A stretch of 64,000 nucleotides of DNA, taken from positions 86,480 to 150,479 of the forward strand of contig NZ_JBAJIJ010000003.1 in the NCBI RefSeq assembly GCF_036867135.1, in the 5' to 3' direction. The first letter of the stretch is position 1. The number at the start of each line of letters is the position of its first letter. A program made the position numbers and the translations under genes. This stretch comes from Aeromicrobium sp. Sec7.5. GTDB taxonomy: Bacteria; Actinomycetota; Actinomycetes; Propionibacteriales; Nocardioidaceae. The notes under the pieces are model-generated. The model was not told the DNA's origin. It was given only the letters and a program-made list of their open reading frames with translations, and made no database searches. Below are positions 27,223 through 35,615 of the stretch, one piece after another.

Positions 27223-27228
27223 TAGGGT
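27223..27228 (+). promoter_or_regulatory. Putative -10 element TAGGGT of the phosphofructokinase gene
   Basis: TAGGGT ends 7 nt before ATG 27236, matching the leaderless pattern. Confidence 0.4.
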
Positions 27229-27235
27229 CGGGAGC

Positions 27236-28555
27236 ATGGTGACGCTGGCGGACCTGCAGGTGACGAGGCTCGGGGAGTGCACGGTCCCGTCGCCGCTCGC
27301 GTCGTACGTCGGCGGGCGGGCCACGAACCAGTACTACGTCGGCGAGGACGACCGCATCCTGTTCGACGACACCGTCGAGCTCGTGCGCGCCCGCGGGCTG
27401 CCGCTCGACGAGATGCCCTCGTTCGAGACCGGCGGACCGCGCGCCGACATCTACTTCGAGCCCAGCAAGACTCGTGTCGGCATCGTGACGTGCGGAGGGC
27501 TGTGCCCGGGCCTCAACGACGTCATCCGTGCCCTCGTGCTGGAGCTGCACGAGCACTACGGCGTGACCGACGTGACCGGCTTCCGCAACGGGTTCGCCGG
27601 GCTCGTGCCCGAGCACGGGCTCAGCCCGATCCATCTCACACCGGAGTTCGTGCAGACGATCCACGAGCGCGGCGGCACGGTGCTCGGCTCCTCGCGCGGC
27701 GCGCAGGACGTCGGGGTCATGGTCGACACCCTGCAACGTCGACGCATCGACATCCTCTTCGTGATCGGCGGCGACGGCTCGCTGCACGGCGCGCACCGCA
27801 TCGCGGAGGAGGCGCTCGCCCGCGACGCGGGCATCGCGGTCGTGGGCGTGCCGAAGACGATCGACAACGACATCCCGCACATCGGCCAGAGCTTCGGCTT
27901 CCAGACCGCCTACTCGCGGGCCGCGCAGTCGATCAAGGCCGCGAAGATCGAGGCCGAGGCGGCCATCAACGGCATCGGGATCGTCAAGGTCATGGGTCGG
28001 CACGCGGGCTTCATCGCCTGCTACTCCGCGATCGCCAACCACGACGCCGACTTCGTGCTGATCCCCGAGGTGCCGTTCGACCTCGACGGCGACAACGGCC
28101 TGCTCGCGCACGTCCGGCGCACCGTCGAGGACCAGGGCCACGCGGTCCTCGTGGTCGCGGAGGGTGCCGGACAGGAGCACCTGCCCCACGCCGAGACGAC
28201 CGACGCGTCCGGCAACAAGCGGCTCGCCGACATCGGCCGTCTCCTGCGCGAGCGCATCGGCGACGACTTCGAGGCCCGCGGCGAGGAGGCGCTGTTCCGC
28301 TACTTCGACCCGGGCTACTTCATCCGCTCGGTCCCGGCCGACCCGGCCGACTCCGTCTACTGCGCGCGGCTGGCCCAGACCGCGGTGCACGCGGGCATGG
28401 CCGGGCGCACGGACCTGGTCGTGGGCCGCCGCCGGCACCGGTTCGTGCACGTGCCGATCGCCTACGTCACGCACCGCACCCACGGGGTCTCCCCCGACGG
28501 CGACCTCTGGCTGAGCGTGCTCGAGTCGACCTCGCAGCCGCACGACATGACCTGA
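27236..28555 (+). CDS. pfkA: ATP-dependent 6-phosphofructokinase
   Basis: A 439-aa phosphofructokinase. An N-terminal extension of about 75 residues precedes VGIVTCGGLCPGLNDVI (nucleotide loop), IGGDGSLHGAHRIAEEA, the catalytic PKTIDNDIPH and MGRHAGFIA. The Gly in GGDGS points to ATP rather than pyrophosphate as phosphoryl donor. The long N-terminus and sequence style resemble the plant/spirochaete-like clade rather than the 320-aa E. coli PfkA. It phosphorylates fructose 6-phosphate in glycolysis. ATG 27236 lies 7 nt after TAGGGT, and a large palindrome lies just upstream. Confidence 0.93.
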   Translation: MVTLADLQVTRLGECTVPSPLASYVGGRATNQYYVGEDDRILFDDTVELVRARGLPLDEMPSFETGGPRADIYFEPSKTRVGIVTCGGLCPGLNDVIRALVLELHEHYGVTDVTGFRNGFAGLVPEHGLSPIHLTPEFVQTIHERGGTVLGSSRGAQDVGVMVDTLQRRRIDILFVIGGDGSLHGAHRIAEEALARDAGIAVVGVPKTIDNDIPHIGQSFGFQTAYSRAAQSIKAAKIEAEAAINGIGIVKVMGRHAGFIACYSAIANHDADFVLIPEVPFDLDGDNGLLAHVRRTVEDQGHAVLVVAEGAGQEHLPHAETTDASGNKRLADIGRLLRERIGDDFEARGEEALFRYFDPGYFIRSVPADPADSVYCARLAQTAVHAGMAGRTDLVVGRRRHRFVHVPIAYVTHRTHGVSPDGDLWLSVLESTSQPHDMT

Positions 28556-28654
28556 GCGGGACCTCTGCGGGCTTCCACACTGTGAGACGACTGTCCACCT
28601 TCGCCGTTGCGTGCGATTCTGGAAGCCGAGCCACCCGACCCTTCAGGAGTCCCC

Positions 28655-29944
28655 ATGAGCGAGAACTGGTCATTCGAGACCAAGCAGATCCACGCCGGTC
28701 AGACGGCCGATCCCACCACGGGCGCCCGGGCGCTGCCGATCTACCAGACCACCTCGTACCAGTTCCGCGACACCCAGCACGCCGCTGACCTGTTCGCGCT
28801 GGCCGAGCCCGGCAACATCTACACGCGCATCATGAACCCCACCCAGGGTGTCGTCGAGGAGCGTCTCGCGGCCCTCGAGGGCGGCGTCGGCGCGCTGCTG
28901 TTCGCCTCGGGCCAGGCCGCCACGACCGGCGCACTGACCAACGTCGCCGAGGCGGGCGACCACATCGTGGCCTCGGCCAGCCTCTACGGCGGCACCGACA
29001 GCCTGCTGCGCCACTCGTTCCCCAAGCTCGGCATCACCGTGACCTTCGTCGAGGACAACAACGACCCCGACGCCTGGCGCGCAGCTGCCCAGGACAACAC
29101 CAAGGCGTTCTTCGGCGAGACGATCGGCAACCCCAAGGGCGACATCCTCGACCTCGAGGCCATCTCGGCGGTCGCCAAGGAGATCGGCGTCCCGTTCATC
29201 GTCGACAACACCGTCGCCACGCCGTTCCTGCTGAACCCCTTCAAGCACGGTGTCGACACCGTCGTGCACTCGGCCACCAAGTACATCGGCGGACACGGCA
29301 CCACGATCGCCGGCGTCGTGATCGATGCCGGCACATTCGACTACGCCGCCCACGGCGACAAGTTCCCCGGGTTCACGACGGCCGACCCGAGCTACCACGG
29401 CCTCGTGTTCGCCGACGCCCTCGGACCGGCCGCGTACATCGCCAAGCTGCGCGTGCAGTACCTGCGCAACATCGGCCCGGCGCTCTCGCCGTTCAACGCG
29501 TTCCTCATCGCCCAGGGCCTCGAGACGCTGAGCCTGCGCATGGAGCGCCACATCGAGAACACCCGCAAGGTCGCCGAGTGGCTCCAGGGCCGCGAGGACG
29601 TCTCGAAGGTCACGTGGGCCTCGCTCGACGGCAACGCCTACAAGGAGCTGGCCGACAAGTACACGCCGAAGGGCTCGGGTGCCGTGCTCACCTTCGAGCT
29701 CCCCGGCGGCGTCGAGGCCGGCAAGGCGTTCATCGACTCGCTCGAGCTGTTCAGCCACGTCGCGAACATCGGCGACGTCCGCTCGCTGGCCATCCACCCG
29801 GCCAGCACGACCCACTCGCAGGGCTCGCCCGAGGAGCACGCCGCCACCGGTGTGACCCCCGGCCTGGTGCGCCTGGCCGTGGGCCTCGAGGGCATCGACG
29901 ACATCCTGGCCGACCTCGACGCGGGACTGCGCGCGGCCAAGTGA
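28655..29944 (+). CDS. metY: O-acetylhomoserine aminocarboxypropyltransferase (sulfhydrylase)
   Basis: A 429-aa PLP enzyme of the Cys/Met metabolism family that makes homocysteine from O-acetylhomoserine and sulfide. PLP contacts YTRIMNPT and ASGQAAT, Asp in VDNTVATPFLLNP and the PLP Lys in HSATKYIGGHGT are present; the C-terminal TTHSQ segment is typical. ATG 28655 follows AGGAG at 5 nt. It overlaps metX by four bases, giving the usual actinobacterial metY-metX operon. No S-adenosylmethionine riboswitch could be recognised in the 99-base upstream gap. Confidence 0.95.
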   Translation: MSENWSFETKQIHAGQTADPTTGARALPIYQTTSYQFRDTQHAADLFALAEPGNIYTRIMNPTQGVVEERLAALEGGVGALLFASGQAATTGALTNVAEAGDHIVASASLYGGTDSLLRHSFPKLGITVTFVEDNNDPDAWRAAAQDNTKAFFGETIGNPKGDILDLEAISAVAKEIGVPFIVDNTVATPFLLNPFKHGVDTVVHSATKYIGGHGTTIAGVVIDAGTFDYAAHGDKFPGFTTADPSYHGLVFADALGPAAYIAKLRVQYLRNIGPALSPFNAFLIAQGLETLSLRMERHIENTRKVAEWLQGREDVSKVTWASLDGNAYKELADKYTPKGSGAVLTFELPGGVEAGKAFIDSLELFSHVANIGDVRSLAIHPASTTHSQGSPEEHAATGVTPGLVRLAVGLEGIDDILADLDAGLRAAK

Positions 29945-31050
29945 CATCAGGAACAACCCCGGATCTCCCTCTCGTCACCGGTGCGTGGCGGGAGGGAGAT
30001 CCTGTCGGTGCCCGGCAGTTCCTCGACGTCGGGACGATCGACCTCGAGTCGGGCGCGCAGCTGCCGGACGTGCGGGTGGCCTACGAGACCTGGGGCACCT
30101 TCCGGGGCGACAACGCGGTGCTGGTCGAGCACGCCCTGACCGGCGACGCGCACGTGACCGGGCCGGTCGGCCCGGGTCAGCACTCCCCCGGCTGGTGGGA
30201 CGACCTCGTCGGCCCCGGCAGGCCGATCGACACCGACCGCTGGTTCGTCGTGGCCACCAACATCCTCGGCGGGTGCCAGGGCACCACGGGTCCGGCGAGC
30301 ATCGCGCCCGACGGGCAGCCGTGGGGCAGCCGCTTCCCGGCGCTCACGGTCCGCGACCAGGTGACGGCCGAGATCGCGGTGGCCGACGCCCTGGGCATCG
30401 ACCGTTGGCAGGCCGTGATCGGCGGGTCGGCCGGAGGCATGCGGGCGCTCGAGTGGGCCATCACGGTGCCGGATCGCGTCGTGCGGCTGTTCCTGCTCGC
30501 CACCTCGCCCTGGGCCTCGGCCGAGCAGATCGCGTACTCCTCGACGCAGCAGGCGGCCATTGTCGCCGACCCGAACTTCCTCGGTGGCGACTACTACGGC
30601 GCCGCGCGCGGCCCGGTCGCCGGACTCGCGCTCGCGCGCCGCATCGCCCACATCGCCTACCGCAGCGAGCCCGAGCTCGCCGAGCGCTTCGGGCGTGAGG
30701 TCCAGGACGACGGCCGGTTCGCCGTCACGTCGTACCTCGAGCACCACGGCACCAAGCTCGTGAAGCGATTCGACGCCAACGCCTACCTCGTGCTGACGCG
30801 CGCGATGGACACCCACGACGTCGGCCGCGGTCGCGGTGGCGTCGACCAGGCCCTCGCCCGCATCACGGCCCGCACGATCGTGGCCGGCATCGACTCCGAC
30901 CGCCTCTACCCGTTGAGCCAGCAGCAGGTGCTGGCCGAGTCGATCGCCCTCAGCGGCCGGCTCGAGGTCGTCACCTCCCTGCACGGGCACGACGGCTTCC
31001 TCGTCGAGTTCGACCAGGTCGGCGCTCTGGCCCAGAAGCTGTTGGGCTGA
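29941..31050 (+). CDS. metX: Homoserine O-acetyltransferase
   Basis: A 369-aa alpha/beta-hydrolase-fold acyltransferase supplying O-acetylhomoserine to MetY. The nucleophile elbow reads GGSAGGMRALEWAI (most MetX have GGSMGGM), with acid in GIDSDRLYP and His in HGHDGFLVE. NALTGDAHV-type and GGCQGTTGP segments are typical of MetX. GTG 29941 overlaps the metY TGA (GTGA), so translation is coupled. A short GC hairpin, CCGCGC-GAA-GCGCGG at 31054-31068, follows the stop. Confidence 0.94.
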   Translation: MTSGTTPDLPLVTGAWREGDPVGARQFLDVGTIDLESGAQLPDVRVAYETWGTFRGDNAVLVEHALTGDAHVTGPVGPGQHSPGWWDDLVGPGRPIDTDRWFVVATNILGGCQGTTGPASIAPDGQPWGSRFPALTVRDQVTAEIAVADALGIDRWQAVIGGSAGGMRALEWAITVPDRVVRLFLLATSPWASAEQIAYSSTQQAAIVADPNFLGGDYYGAARGPVAGLALARRIAHIAYRSEPELAERFGREVQDDGRFAVTSYLEHHGTKLVKRFDANAYLVLTRAMDTHDVGRGRGGVDQALARITARTIVAGIDSDRLYPLSQQQVLAESIALSGRLEVVTSLHGHDGFLVEFDQVGALAQKLLG

Positions 31051-31053
31051 CCT

Positions 31054-31068
31054 CCGCGCGAAGCGCGG
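31054..31068 (+). terminator. Short GC hairpin after metX
   Basis: CCGCGC-GAA-GCGCGG starting 4 bases after the metX stop, without a T tract; a weak terminator at best. Confidence 0.35.
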
Positions 31069-31103
31069 CGGTCAGGGTCTCCACCGGCGAAGCCGGTCCG
31101 CCC

Positions 31104-31253
31104 GGTCGTCGAGTGCGTCCTGAGGAACGAAGGACGTGTACCGAGACGTGTTCAGGTGACGGATCTCGGTCCGACCGGCCGGTGGCCGAGGCGTGCCGTC
31201 AGGTGCGGAGGTCTCGATACGCCCGCTCGCAGAGCTCGCGAGGCACTCGACCA
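31104..31253. repeat. Two diverged family A palindromic elements
   Basis: 31104-31147 (GGTCGTCGAGT, hairpin GTCC-TGAGGAACGAA-GGAC, GTACCGAGAC) and the opposite-orientation 31210-31253 (GGTCTCGATAC to CACTCGACCA). They occupy the gap between convergent metX and tetR; no gene was seen there. Confidence 0.65.
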
Positions 31254-31287
31254 CCGGGTGGTGCGGTTCCGGTTGGTGGAGTTTCCC

Positions 31288-31974
31288 CTAGAACCCCACG
31301 CCGTCGATCAGCGCCTCCACATGGAGGTCGAAGAACGCCGCAGGGTCCGAGAGGGTGTCGGGTCCGTACTGGTCGAAGACCTCGAACGACACCGCTCCGA
31401 CCAGGGCCGACCACAGTCCCAGCCCCCGCGCGACCGACAGGCTGGGCGCGGTGAGCCCGAACTCCTCGCGGATCTGGTCCATGTCGCGCTTGACGGCTCG
31501 CGGCACCGAACCGGAGGGGGCGGTGAGATCGCCGGCGACCCAGGCCTCCTCCAGGAGCGAGATCAGCACTGCCGGCACGCGCGTACCGGGCTCGACCGTG
31601 CGGTCGGCGGGGGCCGCGTACCCGGGCACCGGTGTGCCGAACAGCAGGGCGAAGCGCGACGGCTCCCGCAGGGACCACGCACGGAAGGCCTGGCAGGCGA
31701 TCATCGCCCGCGTTCGGGGCGCCCGCCGCGCGGCGGCCCCCACGGCGTCCTCCACGGCAGCGCCGACCTCGTCGTAGGCATCGACGATGAGCAGCGTCAG
31801 CAGCTCGTCGCGATCCTTGACGTAGCGGTAGACGGCGGACGACACGATGCCGAGCTCGCGGGCCACGGCGCGTAGCGAGAGCTCCGCCGGGGTCACGGTC
31901 GCGAGCTGCTCACGGCCGAGTCGGACGATGTCGTCCATCGTCTGTCGACGGGCGCGCTGACGGGGGGTCTCCAC
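31288..31974 (-). CDS. TetR-family regulator
   Basis: A 228-aa TetR regulator; helix-turn-helix LSLRAVARELGIVSSAVYRYVKDRDELLTLLIVDAY, C-terminal domain of the TetR_C_13/33-like type (FALLFGTPVPGYAAP). GTG 31974 is chosen: it lies 6 nt after a TACCGT -10, with TTGGCA 18 nt further up; an in-frame TTG at 32010 would fall in the -35 region. Divergent from the oxidoreductase gene; two near-identical palindromes between them are the probable operators, so it is likely an autorepressor controlling its neighbour. Confidence 0.88.
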   Translation of the reverse strand: METPRQRARRQTMDDIVRLGREQLATVTPAELSLRAVARELGIVSSAVYRYVKDRDELLTLLIVDAYDEVGAAVEDAVGAAARRAPRTRAMIACQAFRAWSLREPSRFALLFGTPVPGYAAPADRTVEPGTRVPAVLISLLEEAWVAGDLTAPSGSVPRAVKRDMDQIREEFGLTAPSLSVARGLGLWSALVGAVSFEVFDQYGPDTLSDPAAFFDLHVEALIDGVGF

Positions 31975-32010
31975 CCGGTCACGGTAGACCGGCGAGAGCC
32001 TGCGTGCCAA

Positions 32011-32077
32011 ATGTGAGCACTGCTCTTGCTTTCGACGGCCGACTCGTGCACACTCGAAACGAGAGCACTGCTCACAT
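32011..32077. promoter_or_regulatory. Paired operators between tetR and the oxidoreductase gene
   Basis: Two copies of the 11-base palindrome GAGCA-C-TGCTC at 32015-32025 and 32063-32073, 48 bases apart centre to centre; the flanks ATGTGAGC...GCTCT and AGAGC...GCTCACAT make the whole an inverted pair. A rightward promoter TTGCTT (32026-32031), 17 bases, CACACT (32049-32054) lies between them. Confidence 0.7.
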
Positions 32078-32094
32078 CAACCTTAGGAGCCACC

Positions 32095-32997
32095 ATGAAG
32101 CACCTCGTCATCGGCGCCGGCCAGATCGGTCCGCACGTCGCCCGCCAGCTCGCCGAGTCCGGCCAGGCCGTCACCGTCGCCACGCGATCGGGTCGCGGCC
32201 CCGCCGGGCTCACGAACATCTCGCTCGACGCGTCCGACGGAACCGCGCTGCGTGCCGCGCTCGAGGACGTCGACGTCCTTCACCTCTGCCTGCACGCCTC
32301 GGCCTACCGGGACGACGTGTGGCGTCGCGAGCTCCCCTCCCTCGAGCGCACGGTGCTCGACGCAGCCGCCGCGACCGGCACCACGGTCGTCTTCCCCGAG
32401 AGCCTGTACGCCTTCGACGCCAGCGCGCCGATCGGTACGTCGAGCCGCATCGCGCCCCGCAGCCCACTGGGCGAGGTGCGTCGCACGCTGCTCGACCAGC
32501 GCGCGGCCTCTGCCGCGACGACCGTCAGCGTCGTCGCCGGCGACTACGTCGGCCCGGGCGCGAACCAGTCGCACGCCGGGCCCCGCATGTGGGAGCCCGC
32601 GATCGCCGGGAAGACCGTCCGCCCCGTCGGCCTGGTCGACGTGGTGCATCCCTGGACCTACCTGCCCGACCTCGCGGCCACGATGGTCGCGGCGGCGGCC
32701 CGTCCGACGGCGCCGGTGGTGATCGCCCCGGCCGTGCACGCGTCGCAGCGTGAGCTCGTGGAGGCGTTCGCCGCCGCCGGCGGTGTCGACGTCCCGCGCA
32801 TCAGTCCCGTGCCGATGTGGGTCATGCGCGCCATCGGCGCTGCGCACCGCGAGACCCGCACGATCGCCCAGACCGGCTACCTCTTCACCCAGCCGGTCCG
32901 CATGGACTTCACCTCGACCCGAGACGAGCTCGGCATCGACGCCACCCCGCTCGACGTCGTCGCCAAGGCCACGATCTCCCAACCCTCCGCCGGTTGA
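32095..32997 (+). CDS. NAD(P)-binding epimerase/reductase-like protein (atypical SDR)
   Basis: A 300-aa extended/atypical short-chain dehydrogenase-type protein. The N-terminal dinucleotide motif HLVIGAGQIGPHVARQL is clear; the later PESLYAFDASAP and GDYVGPGANQSHAG segments resemble NAD-dependent epimerases, but the YxxxK catalytic motif is not evident, so it may bind rather than turn over a sugar nucleotide. ATG 32095 follows TTAGGAG. Controlled by the divergent TetR through two flanking palindromes. Its TGA lies inside a family B repeat, which therefore supplies the end of the protein. Confidence 0.85.
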   Translation: MKHLVIGAGQIGPHVARQLAESGQAVTVATRSGRGPAGLTNISLDASDGTALRAALEDVDVLHLCLHASAYRDDVWRRELPSLERTVLDAAAATGTTVVFPESLYAFDASAPIGTSSRIAPRSPLGEVRRTLLDQRAASAATTVSVVAGDYVGPGANQSHAGPRMWEPAIAGKTVRPVGLVDVVHPWTYLPDLAATMVAAAARPTAPVVIAPAVHASQRELVEAFAAAGGVDVPRISPVPMWVMRAIGAAHRETRTIAQTGYLFTQPVRMDFTSTRDELGIDATPLDVVAKATISQPSAG

Positions 32998-33033
32998 GGT
33001 GCGAGCGCGCTCTGGCGCGCGAGCCTCGAAACC
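32992..33033. repeat. Family B palindromic element overlapping a stop codon
   Basis: GGTTGAGGTGCGAG, hairpin GCGCGC-TCTG-GCGCGC, GAGCCTCGAAACC. The TGA at 32995-32997 that ends the upstream gene is part of the repeat. Confidence 0.7.
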
Positions 33034-33062
33034 TCGCTCAGGAGACCGCATCAGGACGCACG

Positions 33063-33091
33063 TTGCCGGAGGGGGACACCGCTCCTAGGCT
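33063..33091 (+). promoter_or_regulatory. Promoter TTGCCG-17-TAGGCT
   Basis: -35 TTGCCG at 33063-33068 and -10 TAGGCT at 33086-33091 with a 17-base spacer, about 28 bases upstream of the small gene at 33126. Confidence 0.5.
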
Positions 33092-33125
33092 GACTCCGCC
33101 GGAGATCCGACCCAGGGGGAGCACC

Positions 33126-33584
33126 ATGCGCGCACCGCAGAACGACACCATCGCCATCGCGTCGTCACCGGAGGCCGTGTTCGACGCGGCTCTCGGCGTT
33201 GCCCAGAACACCAAGAACGTGCGGGTCCTCGCCGTGCACACCGGTGGGCGCAAGCTGGTGCTGCGCGAGGCACCGAAGATGTCGAACCCGAAGTTCCTCA
33301 ACGTCTGGGTCGAGGGCGAGGGTGCGCAGGCGCAGCTGAACATCACCGTCGGCACCGACCCCAGGACCCCGAAGGCGCTCCTGGACGGCCGGGCCAACGG
33401 CAAGACGCTGAAGGGCTTCGTCGAGAAGGTGCAGGCAGCCCTCGACGGCAGCGCCCCCGCCCCGTCCACGCCGGTGGCCGACCACTACCTGCAGAAGAAG
33501 ACCGAGGTGCCCTGGGTGGATCCGGCGCAGGACCCGCAGATCGAGCTCGACGGCAACTTCGTCGCCGTGATGCTCGCCCGCTGA
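33126..33584 (+). CDS. Small conserved-looking hypothetical protein
   Basis: A 152-aa soluble protein I do not recognise. ATG 33126 follows AGGGGGAG and a TTGCCG-17-TAGGCT promoter, and codon use is typical of the region, so it is real. The sequence reads like a short alpha/beta fold: IAIASSPEAVFDAALGVAQ, RKLVLREAPKMSNPKFLNVWVEGEG, then a helix KTLKGFVEKVQAAL and a C-terminal tail with VPWVDPAQDP. The SPEAVFDAAL segment resembles the start of SRPBCC-like proteins, but the rest does not follow. No signal peptide or membrane helix. Confidence 0.7.
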   Translation: MRAPQNDTIAIASSPEAVFDAALGVAQNTKNVRVLAVHTGGRKLVLREAPKMSNPKFLNVWVEGEGAQAQLNITVGTDPRTPKALLDGRANGKTLKGFVEKVQAALDGSAPAPSTPVADHYLQKKTEVPWVDPAQDPQIELDGNFVAVMLAR

Positions 33585-33611
33585 CCCCCGCGGGGCTCCG
33601 CCCCCCGCTGT

Positions 33612-33907
33612 TGAGGTGCGAGCGCACTCTGCGGGGAGGAGCAACCACGCTGGGCCGCTCGGTCCGCTGGTCGAGTGCTCGGCGAGCCCTGGCGAGCCGG
33701 TGTATCGAGACCCGGTCGGCTGACCATCGCCTCGACCACCGGCAGGTACCACCGAGATCCTCAACCTGACCGGGTCTCGATACTGGTCCTCGTTCCTCGG
33801 ACCAACTCGACCAGCGAAGGGGTGGTGACCCCCACTCCACCGCTCAGCAGAACCTGACCGGGTCTCGATACGGGATCGGGCGCGGCCGCCCTCACCCACT
33901 CGACCAG
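33612..33907. repeat. Cluster of palindromic elements in a 336-base gap
   Basis: A truncated family B element (GTTGAGGTGCGAG near 33612) is followed by family A elements at 33667-33713, 33772-33814 (hairpin TGGTCC-TCGTTCCTC-GGACCA) and 33860-33907 in alternating orientation. The gap between convergent genes holds nothing else that I can see. Confidence 0.75.
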
Positions 33908-33920
33908 CGGGTGGCCCCGC

Positions 33921-34679
33921 TCAGACCAGGCGGCGGGCGACGCCGCGGGGGGCGTGCTTGAGTACCTGGCCCAGCGGCACCCAGGGCCAGCCGGGGACCG
34001 AGGCGTCGTCGACCTCCTTGTCGATGGCCTTGACCATCGAGCGCACGCCGGTGGCCGTGTCGACCATGAGCTTCTGCTCCTGCTCGACCTGCTCGTTCAT
34101 CTCCGAGGCGATGTAGCCCGGGTAGATCGTGGAGACGGCGATGTCGAGGCCCTTGCGGCCGGCGAGGTCCATGCGGATGCCCTCGGCGAAGTGGGCGACC
34201 GCGGCCTTGGTGGCGGCGTAGGTCGTCATCGAGCCGGGCATGCCGCGCATGGCCGAGACGCTGGAGATCAGCACGAGGTGGCCGGCCTTGCGCTCGTAGA
34301 AGTGCTGCATGGCCGCCTCCGCCTGGGCGAGCGCGGCGATGAAGTTGGTCTCGGCAGTCTCCTTGTTGGCCTGGAACTTGCCGGTGCCGATGCGACCGCC
34401 CTTGCCCAGACCGGCGTTGACGATGACCCGGTCGAGGCCACCGAGCTCGCCGATGGCCTCCGCGAAGACCGCGAACACCTGGTCGTGGTCGGTCACGTCG
34501 AGCGCGTGCACCGACACCTTCACGTCCGGGTGCGCGGCGACGATCTCGTCACGCAGCTGCTCGAGACGGTCGGTGCGGCGCGCCGTGATCGCGAGGTGGT
34601 GACCCTTCGCGGCGAACTGGCGCGCCATCTCGGCGCCGAGGCCGGAGCTGGCTCCGGTGATCAGGATGTTGCGACGCAC
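33921..34679 (-). CDS. Short-chain dehydrogenase/reductase
   Basis: A 252-aa classical SDR: cofactor motif ITGASSGLGAEMA, NAG motif VIVNAGLGKGG, catalytic Ser in LISSVSAMRG and YAATK (Tyr/Lys) near residue 150. The Arg at TARRTDRLEQL after beta-2 suggests NADP(H). Substrate unknown. GTG 34679 is 2 bases from the stop of the other SDR gene, so they form a two-gene operon under the operator at 35497-35523. Confidence 0.92.
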   Translation of the reverse strand: MRRNILITGASSGLGAEMARQFAAKGHHLAITARRTDRLEQLRDEIVAAHPDVKVSVHALDVTDHDQVFAVFAEAIGELGGLDRVIVNAGLGKGGRIGTGKFQANKETAETNFIAALAQAEAAMQHFYERKAGHLVLISSVSAMRGMPGSMTTYAATKAAVAHFAEGIRMDLAGRKGLDIAVSTIYPGYIASEMNEQVEQEQKLMVDTATGVRSMVKAIDKEVDDASVPGWPWVPLGQVLKHAPRGVARRLV

Positions 34680-34680
34680 G

Positions 34681-35496
34681 TCAGGCCTTCCCTCGCGACT
34701 TCGCGGCCAGGCGTGCGGCCGCCTTGAACATCATGCGGTCGTACACCGGACGCGCGACGCGCTTCGCGTGGTAGGCCATGATCGCGTCGCGGTCGGGCAG
34801 GATCAGGTAGGCCCCGCGGCGCACCTGCTTGAGGACCTCGCGGGCGATGCCGTCGGCCGTGCGGTCGGATCCGTTGATGAGCTTGGAGGCGGCCCGGAGC
34901 GCCGCCTCGTCCTTGCCGCGCATCGAGGTGCCGAGGTTGGTCTTGAAGAACGTCGGGCAGACGACGCTGACCTTGACGTCGAAGGGGTTGAGCTCGTGGC
35001 GCAGGGTCTCGCTCAGCGCCACGACGGCGGCCTTGACCGAGTTGTACTCGCTCATCGACGGCGCGTGCACGAGGCCGGCGGCCGAGGCGATGTTGACGAT
35101 GTGGCCGGAACCCTGCTCCTTGAGCAGCGGCACGAACCGGCGGCATCCGCGCACCGTGCCGAGCAGGTTGATGTCGACGATCCACTGCCACTGGTCCATC
35201 TCGGTGAACTCGATGCGCCCGCCAGCGGCGACGCCGGCGTTGTTGACCAGGACGTCGAGGCCGTCGAAGTTCTCCACGACCCACTCGTGGGCGCGGTCCC
35301 AGTGGGCGTCCTGCGTGACGTCGAGCGTCAGGTAGGTCAGGTCGCCGAGATCGGCCAGCTCGGCCGGGGCATCGGCGTGGACGTCGGTCGCGAGGACGCG
35401 GCAGCCGGCCTCCGCGAGCTGCTGGGCGAGGGCGAGGCCGAGGCCGGAGGAGGCGCCGGTGACGAGCACGCGGGTGCCCGAGGTCAGGTTCGTCAT
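34681..35496 (-). CDS. Short-chain dehydrogenase/reductase
   Basis: A 271-aa classical SDR: VLVTGASSGLGLALAQQL, Asp after beta-2 in LATDVHAD (favouring NAD+), VNNAGVAAGG, catalytic Ser in NIASAAGLVHAP and YNSVK. The C-terminal extension with RDAIMAYHAKRVARPVYDRMM is like lipid- or ketone-acting SDRs (SadH type). ATG 35496 lies 7 nt after a TAGTAT -10 that is covered by a perfect palindromic operator, so expression is tightly regulated. First gene of the pair. Confidence 0.92.
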   Translation of the reverse strand: MTNLTSGTRVLVTGASSGLGLALAQQLAEAGCRVLATDVHADAPAELADLGDLTYLTLDVTQDAHWDRAHEWVVENFDGLDVLVNNAGVAAGGRIEFTEMDQWQWIVDINLLGTVRGCRRFVPLLKEQGSGHIVNIASAAGLVHAPSMSEYNSVKAAVVALSETLRHELNPFDVKVSVVCPTFFKTNLGTSMRGKDEAALRAASKLINGSDRTADGIAREVLKQVRRGAYLILPDRDAIMAYHAKRVARPVYDRMMFKAAARLAAKSRGKA

Positions 35497-35523
35497 GTTT
35501 CAGATACTAGCGGTATCTGAAAC
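35497..35523. promoter_or_regulatory. Operator over the SDR operon promoter
   Basis: GTTTCAGATAC-N5-GTATCTGAAAC: perfect 11-base arms immediately before the ATG. The TAGTAT -10 (complement of 35504-35509) lies inside, so binding would block transcription. The inner GATAC-N5-GTATC matches the palindrome at 25548-25562. No regulator gene is adjacent. Confidence 0.75.
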
Positions 35524-35615
35524 TGAATGCGATGTCCACAGGTCGACGGCGGGGTCCTGGCGCCTGTCGGACGATCCGACTTCACTGATGGTCCTGGACA
35601 AGGAGGCGACCTACG

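Noticed and set aside
28556..28654. S-adenosylmethionine riboswitch before metY
   Set aside because: The 99-base gap has no recognisable SAM-II or SAM-IV core; it is too short for a typical actinobacterial SAM-IV element.
31975..32010. TTG 32010 as the start of the TetR regulator
   Set aside because: It would lie in the -35 region; GTG 31974 has a TACCGT -10 six bases away and gives a normal TetR N-terminus.
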